Source: an uncultured Anaerolineaceae bacterium (GTDB lineage Bacteria; Chloroflexota; Anaerolineae; Anaerolineales; Anaerolineaceae). From it: a stretch of DNA of 44,909 nucleotides. The translations under genes and the position numbers were made by a program. The notes below the pieces were generated by a model. The model did not search any database, was not told where the DNA came from, and was given only the letters and a program-made list of their open reading frames with translations. The stretch spans positions 1 to 44,909 of the forward strand of contig CALCNO010000096.1 of the NCBI GenBank assembly GCA_937897615.1. Direction: 5' to 3'. Below, piece by piece: positions 16,828 to 24,682 of this stretch (positions are counted from its first letter, which is position 1; the number at the start of each line of letters is the position of its first letter).

Positions 16828-17394
16828 ATGAGACCGTGGCTTGACCCCTCTGCCAGTTTTGTCCTCGCCGGCGACTGGCGCGAACGCGAGTTTGCCTTGC
16901 TGGAGGAGGTCACTGAACGCTACCGGCAGGCCGGCAAGTTCGATCCCTGGCCATTTGCTGTGAACATTTCGCTGCAAAACAGCGGCATCAATTGTTTGCA
17001 GGGCGGCAAGAACATTTGCCTGAACGCCAACGGTCTCACCGCCTGGACGGTAGCCCACGAGCTGGCACACAACTGGGATGCCGCCAATGGCTGGCAGTTT
17101 TCACGAGAGATGCGCAGATTCACCCATAGTGGTTTTGTGTGCGCTGCCCTGCACCGCCTGAACCCGGCATGGCGTTTCTTTTGGTACCGCGTGGGCTGCC
17201 CGCCCCCTCCCTGCGGCGTGGACCGCAACTTTAACGCCGTGGAGGATTTTGCCGAGTCAGTGACGGCATACCTTTACCCTGAAGAGGCTGCCCGCAGAGC
17301 CGTTGAACGTGGATATCCTTATGAAAAATGGGGGTTCCGCCATTTTCACGAAACCCCGCGCGGAGAGTACATCCGCATGCTCATGGAACGCTAG
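16828..17394 (+). CDS. small HExxH zinc metallopeptidase-like protein
   Basis: The 188-aa protein contains the zincin motif HELAH (77-81) in a helix, TAWTVAHELAHNWDA. A downstream acidic helix, VEDFAESVTAYL, offers Glu139 or Glu143 as a third zinc ligand, the pattern of a gluzincin. Four cysteines (56, 64, 105 and the pair 124/129) could bind metal or form bonds. There is no signal peptide, so it is predicted to be cytoplasmic. I cannot place it in a named family or give a substrate. It is a single gene, convergent with the nuclease run and separated from it by a terminator. Confidence 0.75.
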   Translation: MRPWLDPSASFVLAGDWREREFALLEEVTERYRQAGKFDPWPFAVNISLQNSGINCLQGGKNICLNANGLTAWTVAHELAHNWDAANGWQFSREMRRFTHSGFVCAALHRLNPAWRFFWYRVGCPPPPCGVDRNFNAVEDFAESVTAYLYPEEAARRAVERGYPYEKWGFRHFHETPRGEYIRMLMER

Positions 17395-17405
17395 CGGCAA
17401 TAAAA

Positions 17406-17429
17406 CGCCCCCGCTTGTAAGCAGGGGCG
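17406..17429. terminator. bidirectional terminator hairpin
   Basis: CGCCCC and GGGGCG, with an inner GCTT/AAGC stem, form a compact hairpin flanked by A/T-rich tracts (TAAAA on one side, AATTTT on the other). It sits between the convergent zincin and nuclease genes. Confidence 0.7.
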
Positions 17430-17453
17430 AATTTTGACCCAATCAGCGTGTAG

Positions 17454-18440
17454 TTAAAGCTCCAGTGTCTCGGTGCAGGAGGGCGCGTTGGGGCAAATAT
17501 AGTATTGTTTGGGTTTGCCAAAGAGGCGTTTCTCTGTGTGCAGCACCATCGCCACACCGCAGGCCGGGCATTCCGGGGGCTGATTCATATTCGAAAAGGG
17601 ATGCTTATCCTGCTGCTCGTAAGTTTCCACGCCGGAGGAAGCCGTCGCCACTTCATGGGAGAAAGCGGCAGCAAAAGCGGGCTGCAATATCGGCGCAGCC
17701 ACAACCGGGGCTGCAACAACTGGCCTCTTGCGGACTTCAGCCGGCAAGGAGCGTTTGATCTGGTTGGTCTGCATGATCTTGAGGAATTCCTCGCCGTCAT
17801 ACAGATGCAGCGGCTTGCCTTCGGCCCACAGGCGGGCCTGCTCAGTGATTCCGCCAGTGGTAATCACAGCACCGGCATCTGCTTCAGCGGCGCGCAACGC
17901 ACCGTAAAAATCGCGGATGATGGGTTCTCCCACCTTGCCGCGGTACTTCTTACACTGCACCAGCCAGGTTTCGCCACGGCGGGTATGCACCACCAGGTCA
18001 ATGCCATGATCGCCGGTTGCACCAACCATGTCTACCTTGTGGCCCTGGGCGCGGTAAGTTTCCGCCACCAGGGTCTCAAAATCCTCCGGCGAAAGCGCGC
18101 GCATCTGCTCGATGGTGTCGGCTTTGATCTTGCGATGGCGTTCTTCCAGGAAAATGGACAGCGCAAAGGGGAGCATCACCAGTCCGGAGAGCAGGAAATA
18201 CTTTTGGTCAACTGCTTCCGGTAACAGGTGGAAAGTATCCATCTTGAGGAAGAAAAACACCAGATGAAGGATGCCAAAGAACACCCAGGCAACAATGAGC
18301 GCCTTGACCGATGTGCGCAGCATGGCTCCAAAGCCGCTGCGGCGTTTGACAATGCCCACAACAACCAGGATGAACATGAGCGGCCAAAGCCCAACGACAA
18401 AGCGGGCAGCGGTGGTGAGAAGTTCGAGAAATGTATTCAT
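17454..18440 (-). CDS. membrane-anchored Mrr-like restriction endonuclease with C4 zinc finger
   Basis: The 328-aa protein has three predicted membrane helices (about 12-30, 45-65, 80-97). A cytoplasmic Mrr_cat/RE_Mrr domain (about 115-225) follows, with the PD-(D/E)xK set Glu122 (SPEDFETLVAE), Asp148 (GDHGIDLV) and Gln162-x-Lys164 (VQCKKY). After a Pro/Ala-rich linker comes a topoisomerase-type C4 zinc finger (CPAC ... CPNAPSC) at the C-terminus. Mrr-type nucleases cut modified or foreign DNA, but membrane-anchored forms have no settled role. The start at ATG 18440 is supported by a GGAGG site; an 11-bp inverted repeat directly upstream can mask that site. No methyltransferase gene is near. 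Confidence 0.88.
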   Translation of the reverse strand: MNTFLELLTTAARFVVGLWPLMFILVVVGIVKRRSGFGAMLRTSVKALIVAWVFFGILHLVFFFLKMDTFHLLPEAVDQKYFLLSGLVMLPFALSIFLEERHRKIKADTIEQMRALSPEDFETLVAETYRAQGHKVDMVGATGDHGIDLVVHTRRGETWLVQCKKYRGKVGEPIIRDFYGALRAAEADAGAVITTGGITEQARLWAEGKPLHLYDGEEFLKIMQTNQIKRSLPAEVRKRPVVAAPVVAAPILQPAFAAAFSHEVATASSGVETYEQQDKHPFSNMNQPPECPACGVAMVLHTEKRLFGKPKQYYICPNAPSCTETLEL

Positions 18441-18478
18441 AACGTATCCTCCAGTTTCAAGATCACAGAGGATACGTT
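18441..18478 (-). promoter_or_regulatory. 11-bp inverted repeat masking the ribosome site of the nuclease gene
   Basis: AACGTATCCTC (18441-18451) and GAGGATACGTT (18468-18478) are perfect inverse copies with a 16-nt spacer. The arm next to the gene holds the GGAGG ribosome site and touches the ATG, so in the mRNA the hairpin would hide the site. As DNA it could instead be an operator. Confidence 0.65.
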
Positions 18479-18528
18479 GCAATAGTAATGCCAGAAATGT
18501 ATTTTGCGGAGTTTCTTACGCCAAACAG

Positions 18529-19212
18529 CTAGAACGGCACAGATTGGCCCGGCTGAAGCAGGCACACCTTTGCAGAAGTTTCGCGCTCCACCAGAGCGGC
18601 CCAGGCAACCACATCCTGCTGGATCAGCGGAAAGGTATTGTAGTGGATTGGCAATACTGCTTTTGGCCGGAGGAATTTCACCGCCCGTAACGCATCGGCA
18701 GGACCCATGGTGTAGTTATCGCCGATGGGCAAAACCGCCAGGTCAAGCCCTTCATCGCCGATGAGCTGCATATCACCGAACAGGCCGGTGTCGCCGGCCA
18801 GATACAGCCTGTGCCCATCCGGCGTGGCCAGCAGAAAGCCGCCGGGGTTGCCCCCGTTGGAGCCATCCGGCAGCGCCGACCCATGCAGAGCGAAGGTCAT
18901 TTTGAGATAACCAAAAGGATAGGTGAACCCACCCCCCAGGTGCTGCGCGTGGGTTTTCACATCGCGCTTGCCCAGCCAGGTGCAAATCTCGGCATTGCTG
19001 ATGACGATGGCACCGGTGCGTTTGGCGATGGCAACCGTATCGCCAACATGGTCGCCATGCCCGTGGGTCACCAGAATGTAATCCGCCTGTGCCTCTTCAG
19101 GCTTCAGCGTGGCCTGCGGATTGCCGCTAAGAAACGGGTCAACGATGAGGGTTGTTTCACCAACATGCAATTGCAGGGCAGCGTGCCCCAGCCAGGTCAG
19201 AGTATTCACCAT
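18529..19212 (-). CDS. UPF0173 metal-dependent hydrolase (metallo-beta-lactamase fold)
   Basis: The 227-aa protein is the usual length for UPF0173. It shows THGHGDHVGD with His50, His52, Asp54 and His55 as metal ligands, the later LAGDTG segment and the terminal LPIHYNTFP-type region. The family is predicted to hydrolyse ester or phosphodiester substrates, with no known physiological target. AAGGAG precedes the ATG by about 5 nt. It starts 15 nt after the DinB gene, probably in one transcript with it. Confidence 0.92.
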   Translation of the reverse strand: MVNTLTWLGHAALQLHVGETTLIVDPFLSGNPQATLKPEEAQADYILVTHGHGDHVGDTVAIAKRTGAIVISNAEICTWLGKRDVKTHAQHLGGGFTYPFGYLKMTFALHGSALPDGSNGGNPGGFLLATPDGHRLYLAGDTGLFGDMQLIGDEGLDLAVLPIGDNYTMGPADALRAVKFLRPKAVLPIHYNTFPLIQQDVVAWAALVERETSAKVCLLQPGQSVPF

Positions 19213-19227
19213 CCCACTCCTTCCCTT

Positions 19228-19677
19228 TTATACATCCAGGCCTTTGCGACCCAGCAGCCCAAGGATGAGCGAGAGTTCGCCGCGGTGATGCAACTCGTGC
19301 TCCAGCACATGCCAGAGAACATTGTAAAGCACCAGGTTCTCGCCGCGCGGCGAGCGGAAAACCCACTCCAAATCCGGCTCTTTAAGTGATTCGATGAATG
19401 TAGAAGTGCGCTCCGCAGAAACCCGCAGCTTCATACGAATGGCGCTCATGCTGGGGAACTCAGCGAGTTCGTAGCGGGGATTCTCTGGAAGCTCGTGGCG
19501 CACCAGGTAATGAATCCAATAATCTTCGGTTTCTGCAATGTGGAGAAAGATCTTGCCAACCGGCCATGAACCGGGGAAGGGCGTATATTCAAGTTCGCTT
19601 TCATCGAACTGCTCCAGCATGGCCAGCAGGTCTTTGCGGATATCTTTCCAGGGATAAAAGATCATTGATGGTTTCAT
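19228..19677 (-). CDS. DinB family protein
   Basis: This is a 149-aa four-helix DinB/YfiT protein with candidate metal-binding histidines His46 (FLHIAETED), His127 and His131 in the motif HVLEHELHHRGEL. The pattern matches the three-histidine site of the family, which includes thiol-dependent transferases and hydrolases. It sits between a two-winged-helix protein and UPF0173, all on the minus strand with short gaps. It is the second DinB-type protein in the window, but it lacks the HicB-like domain of the first. Confidence 0.9.
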   Translation of the reverse strand: MKPSMIFYPWKDIRKDLLAMLEQFDESELEYTPFPGSWPVGKIFLHIAETEDYWIHYLVRHELPENPRYELAEFPSMSAIRMKLRVSAERTSTFIESLKEPDLEWVFRSPRGENLVLYNVLWHVLEHELHHRGELSLILGLLGRKGLDV

Positions 19678-19699
19678 GTTTTCCTCGCAAAATTGGGCT

Positions 19700-20602
19700 T
19701 TATTTCTCGTTCAGCGCGGGGATGCCGCGGCGAAATTCATCTACCAGTATTTTAAGCCCATTCAGGCGCACCTCGCTAAACTTCTGCCACGGAGCAAAAT
19801 AATAACGATCGGTGGTGGCTTCGGCAATCTGGCGCACCTCGGCGCCAAATGGGGTAATCGCGCCGTCCTCGTTGTTGCTGCTGGCCCAGCCGCGCTTCAC
19901 CAGCTCTCCCAGTGCAGCGATTGTCTCAGCCTGCGTAAAGCCGCGGTACTCCAGCGAATGCTGCAACTCCGCCAGTTTCATCTTTTTATTTTGCCACAGT
20001 AGAGAAAGTATCTCCCAGGTGTGCCCATCAACACCATAAGCCTGCCAGGCGGTTTGGTGGGCATCCGCGCGGTAGGCAATCAGCTCGCGGGTGATCTGGT
20101 TAAGGCGGGCCATCATCGGGATGGTACCGGCCGGGGTCAGTTTGCGTTGAACCGCCATTTGCAGCCTGGCCGGTGGCTCTGGAGCTGCATAGCAGGCGTC
20201 TGCCAACTCCTTCAACTGGCTGGCCATATCCATCATGCGCGTGGCTGGCAGCGGCTGCAGCCCCCCCAGTGCGTTATTGACCTCTTTGGTCATCCACAGC
20301 GCCAGCGAATCTGCCTGAGCGGACAGAGCATAGTGATCTTCATTAACACAGACCAACAACTGATCGCGGTCAAGGGCAGCCAGCTTATCGCGGAGCAATT
20401 GGGCAGAGGTAAAAGGAAAGAGCGCGTGCAGTGCCACCGTGGTGATGGCGCCAGGGTTGAGCGCCGGCAAAGTGGAAAAGAGCAGCAGCTCAAAATCCGC
20501 CATGCGGTACTGCGCGGTTACTTTCTTCATTGCAGGGAAGCAGAATTCCTCCAATGAAAGAGACAGGTTTTCAATGGCAACATACAGGTCATGGAAGATC
20601 AT
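19700..20602 (-). CDS. protein with two putative winged-helix domains, unknown function
   Basis: The 300-aa protein has two segments with winged-helix character: about residues 45-105 (VALHALFPFTSAQLLRDKLA) and about 200-265 (TWEILSLLWQNKKMKLAELQ), each followed by a beta-hairpin-like stretch. Between them is a helical linker. It may bind DNA or act as a MarR/PadR-like sensor. The ATG at 20602 is supported by a GGAGGGG site 3 nt upstream. It is the first gene of the run with DinB, UPF0173 and possibly the nuclease. I do not recognise the family. Confidence 0.65.
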   Translation of the reverse strand: MIFHDLYVAIENLSLSLEEFCFPAMKKVTAQYRMADFELLLFSTLPALNPGAITTVALHALFPFTSAQLLRDKLAALDRDQLLVCVNEDHYALSAQADSLALWMTKEVNNALGGLQPLPATRMMDMASQLKELADACYAAPEPPARLQMAVQRKLTPAGTIPMMARLNQITRELIAYRADAHQTAWQAYGVDGHTWEILSLLWQNKKMKLAELQHSLEYRGFTQAETIAALGELVKRGWASSNNEDGAITPFGAEVRQIAEATTDRYYFAPWQKFSEVRLNGLKILVDEFRRGIPALNEK

Positions 20603-20724
20603 CTACCCCTCCACGCGGAACGTTCAGCCGTTAACGGGCAGGTAAACTGCTGTGGTTTTCGATGAAGTAAGTGTACAAAAAAACCTCCCCGATTGCAACA
20701 AGAGTGATGGATGAACAGCCGTTT

Positions 20725-20745
20725 ACACAACCTTGTTGTGTTTTT
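20725..20745 (+). terminator. terminator-like hairpin in the gap upstream of nfeD
   Basis: ACACAAC-CTT-GTTGTGT followed by T5 has the form of a small intrinsic terminator on the plus strand. No plus-strand gene lies in front of it; the 244-nt gap otherwise shows only promoter-like A/T-rich sequence. Confidence 0.4.
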
Positions 20746-20804
20746 CTACGTATTATATTGTGGGTCTGCGTTTATAACGCAATTCTAATAAGCAGCCGCT
20801 ATTG

Positions 20805-20810
20805 TATAAT
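20805..20810 (+). promoter_or_regulatory. -10 box of the nfeD-slipin operon
   Basis: A consensus TATAAT lies 36 nt before the ATG. The predicted 30-nt leader contains a short CCTCG/CGAGG hairpin (20819-20831) ahead of a weak ribosome site. No -35 box is evident. Confidence 0.4.
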
Positions 20811-20846
20811 TAAGTTAACCTCGCCGCGAGGTAGAAAGAAGACAAA

Positions 20847-21440
20847 ATGAACTTCCTGCTTGATCCCAATGTGGCTTATCTCATTCTGGTGATTGGCGTT
20901 CTGGTGGGAATGCTGGCCCTGTTCACCCCGGGTACCGGGGTGCTGGAGATTGGTGCACTGTTTGCCATCTTCCTGGCCGGTTACGCCATGTACAACTTGC
21001 CCATCCGCGCCTGGGCGTTGGTGCTGCTGGTGGTAGGCGTGGTACCCTTCTTCTTTGCGCTGCGCAAAACAAAGCAGTGGTACTGGCTGATCCCAGCGAT
21101 TCTCTCCACGGTGGTAGGTTCGGTATTCCTCTTCAAATCCACCTCTTCCCTTACCGCGATCAACCCCTTCTTCGCCACGCTGGTCAGCATCATCGCTGTG
21201 GTGATGATGTGGTTCATCGGTACCAAGAGCCTGGAAGCCATGCGCCTGCGCCCCTCGCAGGACTTGGGCCGGCTAAAAGGCCAGTTGGGTGAAGCGCGCA
21301 CAGACGTTCTGCTAGAAGGCACCGTTTACGTGAGCGGAGAAGAATGGACCGCCCGCAGCGAAAAACGCATCCCGGCCGGCAGCCGTGTAAAAGTGGTTGG
21401 CCGTGAGGGCCTGGTGCTACTGGTTGTGAAAGCCGAATAG
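20847..21440 (+). CDS. NfeD-like membrane protein
   Basis: The 197-aa protein has four membrane helices (about residues 8-120) and a C-terminal soluble OB-fold domain (about 135-197) with the family pattern GRLKGQLGEARTDV and GSRVKVVGREGLVLLVV. This is the short NfeD form without the ClpP-like protease domain. NfeD proteins are co-encoded with stomatin-like proteins and help form membrane assemblies; the slipin follows 38 nt downstream, as expected. Confidence 0.9.
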   Translation: MNFLLDPNVAYLILVIGVLVGMLALFTPGTGVLEIGALFAIFLAGYAMYNLPIRAWALVLLVVGVVPFFFALRKTKQWYWLIPAILSTVVGSVFLFKSTSSLTAINPFFATLVSIIAVVMMWFIGTKSLEAMRLRPSQDLGRLKGQLGEARTDVLLEGTVYVSGEEWTARSEKRIPAGSRVKVVGREGLVLLVVKAE

Positions 21441-21478
21441 GGCTTTGCGCCCATTCGATCATTTAGATTGGAGGAAAA

Positions 21479-22378
21479 ATGGATAGTAATTTGTTTACAG
21501 TGATCTGCCTGGTAGGAGTGGTAGTGTTGCTGCTGCTCGTTTTCCTGGCAGCCGCCATCAAGATCGTCCCGGAATACCGCCGCGTGGTGGTCTTCCGCCT
21601 GGGGCGCTGCATCGGCCCAAAAGGCCCCGGTTTGGTGCTGCTTATCCCGTTCATTGATCGCCCGGTAACGGTTGACCTGCGCGAGCAAGTGCGCGAAATC
21701 CCGGCCCAGACATCCATTACCCAGGATAATGCCCCCATCTCCATCGATTTCCTGTGGTACTACAAGGTGTTCGATCCCGTGCAGTCTGTGTTGCAGGTTC
21801 AGAACTTTGAACTGGCTGCCCAGGGTATTGCCACCACCACCCTGCGTTCCGTCATCGGCGGCATTCTGCTGGATGGTGTGCTCTCCGAACGCGAGAAGAT
21901 CAACACTGCGCTGCGCGCCCGCCTGGATGAAGTGACCGAGCGCTGGGGTGTAAAAGTGACCAACGTGGAAATCCGCGAGATCGTTCCTCCGCGCGATGTG
22001 CAGGATTCAATGAACCGCCAGCTTACCGCTGAGCGAACCCGCCGCGCCGTGGTCACCGAATCTACCGGTACCCGCGAAGCCGCCATCAACGTGGCCCAGG
22101 GTGATAAGCAATCCAACATCCTCAAGGCTGAAGGCGAGAAACAGGCCGCCATTCTGCGTGCTGAAGGCGAGAAGCAGGCCCAACTGCTGCGCGCTGAAGG
22201 TTACCAGAAGGCCCTTGAAGCCATCTACGCTGCCGCCAAGGAAATTGACCAGCAGACGATGACCCTGCAGTACTTTGAGACCCTCAAGAGCATGGCTGCC
22301 AGTCCCTCCACCAAGTACATCTTCCCGATGGAATTCACCAGCCTGATCAGCGACTTTGTGAGCAAGAACAAGAAGTAG
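21479..22378 (+). CDS. slipin (stomatin/SPFH family protein)
   Basis: The 299-aa protein has an N-terminal membrane helix (about 7-27) and an SPFH/Band 7 domain (about 30-190) with VPEYRRVVVFRLGR, PGLVLLIPFIDRP and the RSVIGG and VEIREIVPPRDVQ segments. A coiled-coil region (about 195-245) follows, made partly of a duplicated KAEGEKQAAILRAEGEKQ-like repeat. Slipins oligomerise at membranes and are linked with NfeD and membrane proteolysis or fluidity control. A GGAGG site precedes the ATG. A strong terminator follows at 22396-22427. Confidence 0.95.
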   Translation: MDSNLFTVICLVGVVVLLLLVFLAAAIKIVPEYRRVVVFRLGRCIGPKGPGLVLLIPFIDRPVTVDLREQVREIPAQTSITQDNAPISIDFLWYYKVFDPVQSVLQVQNFELAAQGIATTTLRSVIGGILLDGVLSEREKINTALRARLDEVTERWGVKVTNVEIREIVPPRDVQDSMNRQLTAERTRRAVVTESTGTREAAINVAQGDKQSNILKAEGEKQAAILRAEGEKQAQLLRAEGYQKALEAIYAAAKEIDQQTMTLQYFETLKSMAASPSTKYIFPMEFTSLISDFVSKNKK

Positions 22379-22395
22379 ACGCAGAGCGTAATTCA

Positions 22396-22430
22396 AAAAT
22401 GGGTTGGGCGAACGCCCAACCCATTTTCTA
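22396..22430 (+). terminator. terminator of the nfeD-slipin operon
   Basis: AAAATGGGTTGGGC and its inverse form a perfect stem (22396-22427) ending in TTTTC. The hairpin is symmetrical and ends only 7 nt before the next start codon (22435), so it also shapes the leader of the acetyltransferase gene. Confidence 0.8.
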
Positions 22431-22434
22431 ACCC

Positions 22435-22908
22435 ATGACCAACAACCCCGACAAACCACTTTTCCTCATCGAACCCGCTAACCTAAAAGACCTGAGCGGT
22501 ATGCAGGCCATTGAGCAGGTATGCTTCCCGCAGGATGCCTGGCCGCTGCTGGAACTCATCGGCGCATTGACCCTGCCCGGCCTGGTGCGCCTGAAGGCAA
22601 CGGTCAACGGCAGGATGATAGGCTTTGCCGGGGCAGCGACAAAGAAATCTGCAGGAGAGGGATGGATCACCACCATAGGGGTGCTGCCGGAGTATCGCCG
22701 CATGGGAATTGCCAATGCCCTGTTGGATGAATGCGAAAGGCTTTTGGCGATGCCCGTGGTCAAATTATCAGTGCGCGCTTCCAACCTGGGGGCACAGCAG
22801 CTTTATCGCCTGCGCGGCTATACCCACGTGGAAACCTGGAAGCAGTATTATGAAGGCGGAGAGGATGGTTTTGTGCTGGAGAAGCGAATCTCCCAAATAC
22901 CTGCATAA
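22435..22908 (+). CDS. GNAT family N-acetyltransferase (RimI-like)
   Basis: The 157-aa protein has the GNAT fold with the acetyl-CoA loop VLPEYRRMGIANAL (83-96) preceded by the beta4 strand GWITTIG, and the downstream SVRASNLGAQQLYRLRGY of motif B. It resembles RimI-type enzymes, which acetylate protein N-termini, but the substrate cannot be fixed. No ribosome site is visible, and the preceding terminator ends 7 nt before the ATG, so expression may depend on readthrough or on an unseen promoter inside the hairpin region. Confidence 0.88.
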   Translation: MTNNPDKPLFLIEPANLKDLSGMQAIEQVCFPQDAWPLLELIGALTLPGLVRLKATVNGRMIGFAGAATKKSAGEGWITTIGVLPEYRRMGIANALLDECERLLAMPVVKLSVRASNLGAQQLYRLRGYTHVETWKQYYEGGEDGFVLEKRISQIPA

Positions 22909-22937
22909 AACCGTAGGGCAATCGTAAGGCTGGCTTA

Positions 22938-22966
22938 TTGACAAACCCCTCAAGACGCTATAAGAT
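22938..22966 (+). promoter_or_regulatory. promoter of the SWIM gene leader (TTGACA-17-TAAGAT)
   Basis: Consensus TTGACA (22938-22943), a 17-nt spacer and TAAGAT (22961-22966). It is placed to start a transcript near 22973, about 117 nt ahead of the SWIM zinc-finger gene. Confidence 0.6.
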
Positions 22967-22972
22967 ATTACC

Positions 22973-23060
22973 AATGTAGGATAAACTGCCATGCGAGTAT
23001 TTGCTGCAACATCCAACTTGAGAAATCAGTGAGGCACGCGACTTTTTGCGTGCCTTTTGT
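22973..23060 (+). ncRNA. possible attenuated leader or small RNA of about 85 nt
   Basis: The stretch runs from the predicted transcription start to a terminator-like hairpin, GGCACGC (23033-23039) and GCGTGCC (23048-23054) followed by TTTTGTT. The whole unit lies between a good promoter and the SWIM gene, whose ribosome site (AAGGAG, 23073-23078) follows directly. It could be a small RNA, an attenuator or a riboswitch; I do not recognise a known class. A shorter GGAT/ATCC pairing within it is possible. Confidence 0.35.
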
Positions 23061-23089
23061 TATCTCAACTCATAAGGAGATCGAACCCA

Positions 23090-23338
23090 ATGGACTACAG
23101 TATGATCGGTAAGATTGAAAAAGCAAAACGGTACGCCCAGGAACGCAACCGCTTTGAATTTCACACCTTCTCTGTCACCGTCAAAGGGGATAACAACTCG
23201 CATGTTGTCAGCTACGATAAGGGCAAATGGCACTGCGACTGCGAATACTTTATGACGCGCGGCCGCTGTGTGCACACCATGAGCCTGGAATGCATCCTGG
23301 AAGGCATGACCATCCCAGAACCAGTTACGGTCAATTAA
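23090..23338 (+). CDS. small SWIM zinc-finger protein
   Basis: The 82-aa protein is nearly all SWIM domain: HTFSVTVKG strands followed by Cys49-x-Cys51 and Cys60-x-His62 (WHCDCEYFMTRGRCVH). SWIM domains bind DNA, RNA or protein and are usually part of larger proteins; here the domain stands alone. The ATG at 23090 is chosen because AAGGAG lies 11 nt upstream; an in-frame ATG at 23057 falls in the terminator-like T run. A terminator follows (23360-23397). Confidence 0.85.
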   Translation: MDYSMIGKIEKAKRYAQERNRFEFHTFSVTVKGDNNSHVVSYDKGKWHCDCEYFMTRGRCVHTMSLECILEGMTIPEPVTVN

Positions 23339-23359
23339 TTTCAGGAAACACCAAAGGAC

Positions 23360-23397
23360 AAGCCCCGGCCATTCAAGAAAGCCGGGGCTTTTATTTA
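23360..23397 (+). terminator. intrinsic terminator of the SWIM gene
   Basis: AAGCCCCGGC and GCCGGGGCTT form a 10-bp stem with an 11-nt loop, followed by TTTATTT. The T run overlaps the stop region of the convergent gene at 23395. Confidence 0.85.
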
Positions 23398-24612
23398 ATC
23401 ACTGCCGAGAGCTTGTTCCAGCAGCGGCTGGAACTCGCCGGGAGCACACTGACGCAGGAGCACGTGCGGGGTCTTATGCCATAAGGCACAGTTGCGGATC
23501 GCCGCAGCCAGCGCGTTGGCCAACTCTGCAGAAGGCGTGGCCGTTTCTTCCAGAAAAAGCCCCTTGACCTCAAAGATCCCTTCTTTACGGTGGGCTTTGG
23601 CGTCCATCCGCCCGACCAGAGCACCGTTATGCAAAATTGGCAGCGGAAAGTAGCCATACTGGCGTTTGGCGGCCGGAGTGTAAGCCTGAATGGTGAAGTC
23701 AAAGCCGAACAACTGGCGCGCGCGCTCACGGTCCCAGGTGAGGGGGTCAAATGGCGAAAGCAAAGTGGTATGAGAAGCAGCAAGTTCGCCGGCGGCCGCC
23801 CGGTGAAGCAAAGGCTCATCTTCGGGGGCAAACAACGCAGGCTCCTGCCAACCCCCCACCGCCACCTGGCGCAGGCTGCCTTCGGCAACCAGTTCATCCA
23901 CAATCTGTGCCGCCAGTTTTTTCTTGAGGCGGTAGTAATCCCACACCCACTGACGGCGGGCAATTCCCATCGCCCGCACCGACTTGAGCACGAACGCGCG
24001 CTGCACTTCCGGCGCCAGCGGCGCCCGGGTATCGTCCCAATCCGGCAGTATGCGTTCCCGCAGTTCGTACACGCGCTGAAATTTATCCCGTCGTGCCACC
24101 ATCAAATCACCGCGCATCAACCAGTATTCGAGGGCGATCTTTTCGCTCTTCCAATTCCACCAGCCGCCGGGTGATTTTTCGCTTGCAAAATCTGCTGAGC
24201 GCATGGGTCCGTTCTGGCGCACGCTGTTCAGCACATGGTCAAGCGTTGGTCTATTCTTTTCAGCCCAATTACCAAAATAAGAAGAGTGATGCTCTTCCAG
24301 CATCGTCCTGCGAATGAGGGGAAAATCTTCGATGGGGATAAAACAAGCCGCGTGCGCCCAGTTTTCAAAGATGACCTTCTCGGCCAGTAGTTCCTCCAGC
24401 CAGGCCGGGTCATAAGCCCCCAGGCGGCTAAAAAGCACCAGATACGGGCTGCGCGCCACCACGCTGATGGTATCAATCTGCAGCACACCCATGCGCCGGA
24501 TGGCGGCCAGCACGTCAGTTTTGGCTGCAGGTTGCGCGGGGGGCAGCAAAAGACCCTGTGCAGCCAGTTGCACCAAACGTACCTGTGAAATTGTGAAGGT
24601 GGAAAGTGGCAC
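23395..24612 (-). CDS. YcaQ/AlkX-like winged-helix DNA glycosylase (HTH_42)
   Basis: The 405-aa protein shows the HTH_42 family start (QVRLVQLAAQGLL) and the key motif QID at residues 45-47 within GVLQIDTISVVARS. In studied family members QxQ marks AlkZ and QxD marks the YcaQ/AlkX branch, which unhooks interstrand crosslinks and other bulky alkyl lesions; QID fits the latter. Later features, FENWAHAACFIPIEDFPL and the C-terminal PLPILHNGALVGRMDAK, are also typical. The start codon is GTG, supported by AAGGAG 6 nt upstream, with a TATAAT box (24645-24640) in front. Confidence 0.88.
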   Translation of the reverse strand: MPLSTFTISQVRLVQLAAQGLLLPPAQPAAKTDVLAAIRRMGVLQIDTISVVARSPYLVLFSRLGAYDPAWLEELLAEKVIFENWAHAACFIPIEDFPLIRRTMLEEHHSSYFGNWAEKNRPTLDHVLNSVRQNGPMRSADFASEKSPGGWWNWKSEKIALEYWLMRGDLMVARRDKFQRVYELRERILPDWDDTRAPLAPEVQRAFVLKSVRAMGIARRQWVWDYYRLKKKLAAQIVDELVAEGSLRQVAVGGWQEPALFAPEDEPLLHRAAAGELAASHTTLLSPFDPLTWDRERARQLFGFDFTIQAYTPAAKRQYGYFPLPILHNGALVGRMDAKAHRKEGIFEVKGLFLEETATPSAELANALAAAIRNCALWHKTPHVLLRQCAPGEFQPLLEQALGSD

Positions 24613-24639
24613 CGGGAACTCCTTGAGAAATTATGTTCT

Positions 24640-24645
24640 ATTATA
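24640..24645 (-). promoter_or_regulatory. -10 box of the YcaQ-like gene
   Basis: A consensus TATAAT on the minus strand lies 27 nt before the GTG start, in an A/T-rich stretch right after a minus-strand terminator. Confidence 0.4.
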
Positions 24646-24682
24646 CAATTTCACAAGGGATTAGGGAAGAGAAATTTTGCGG

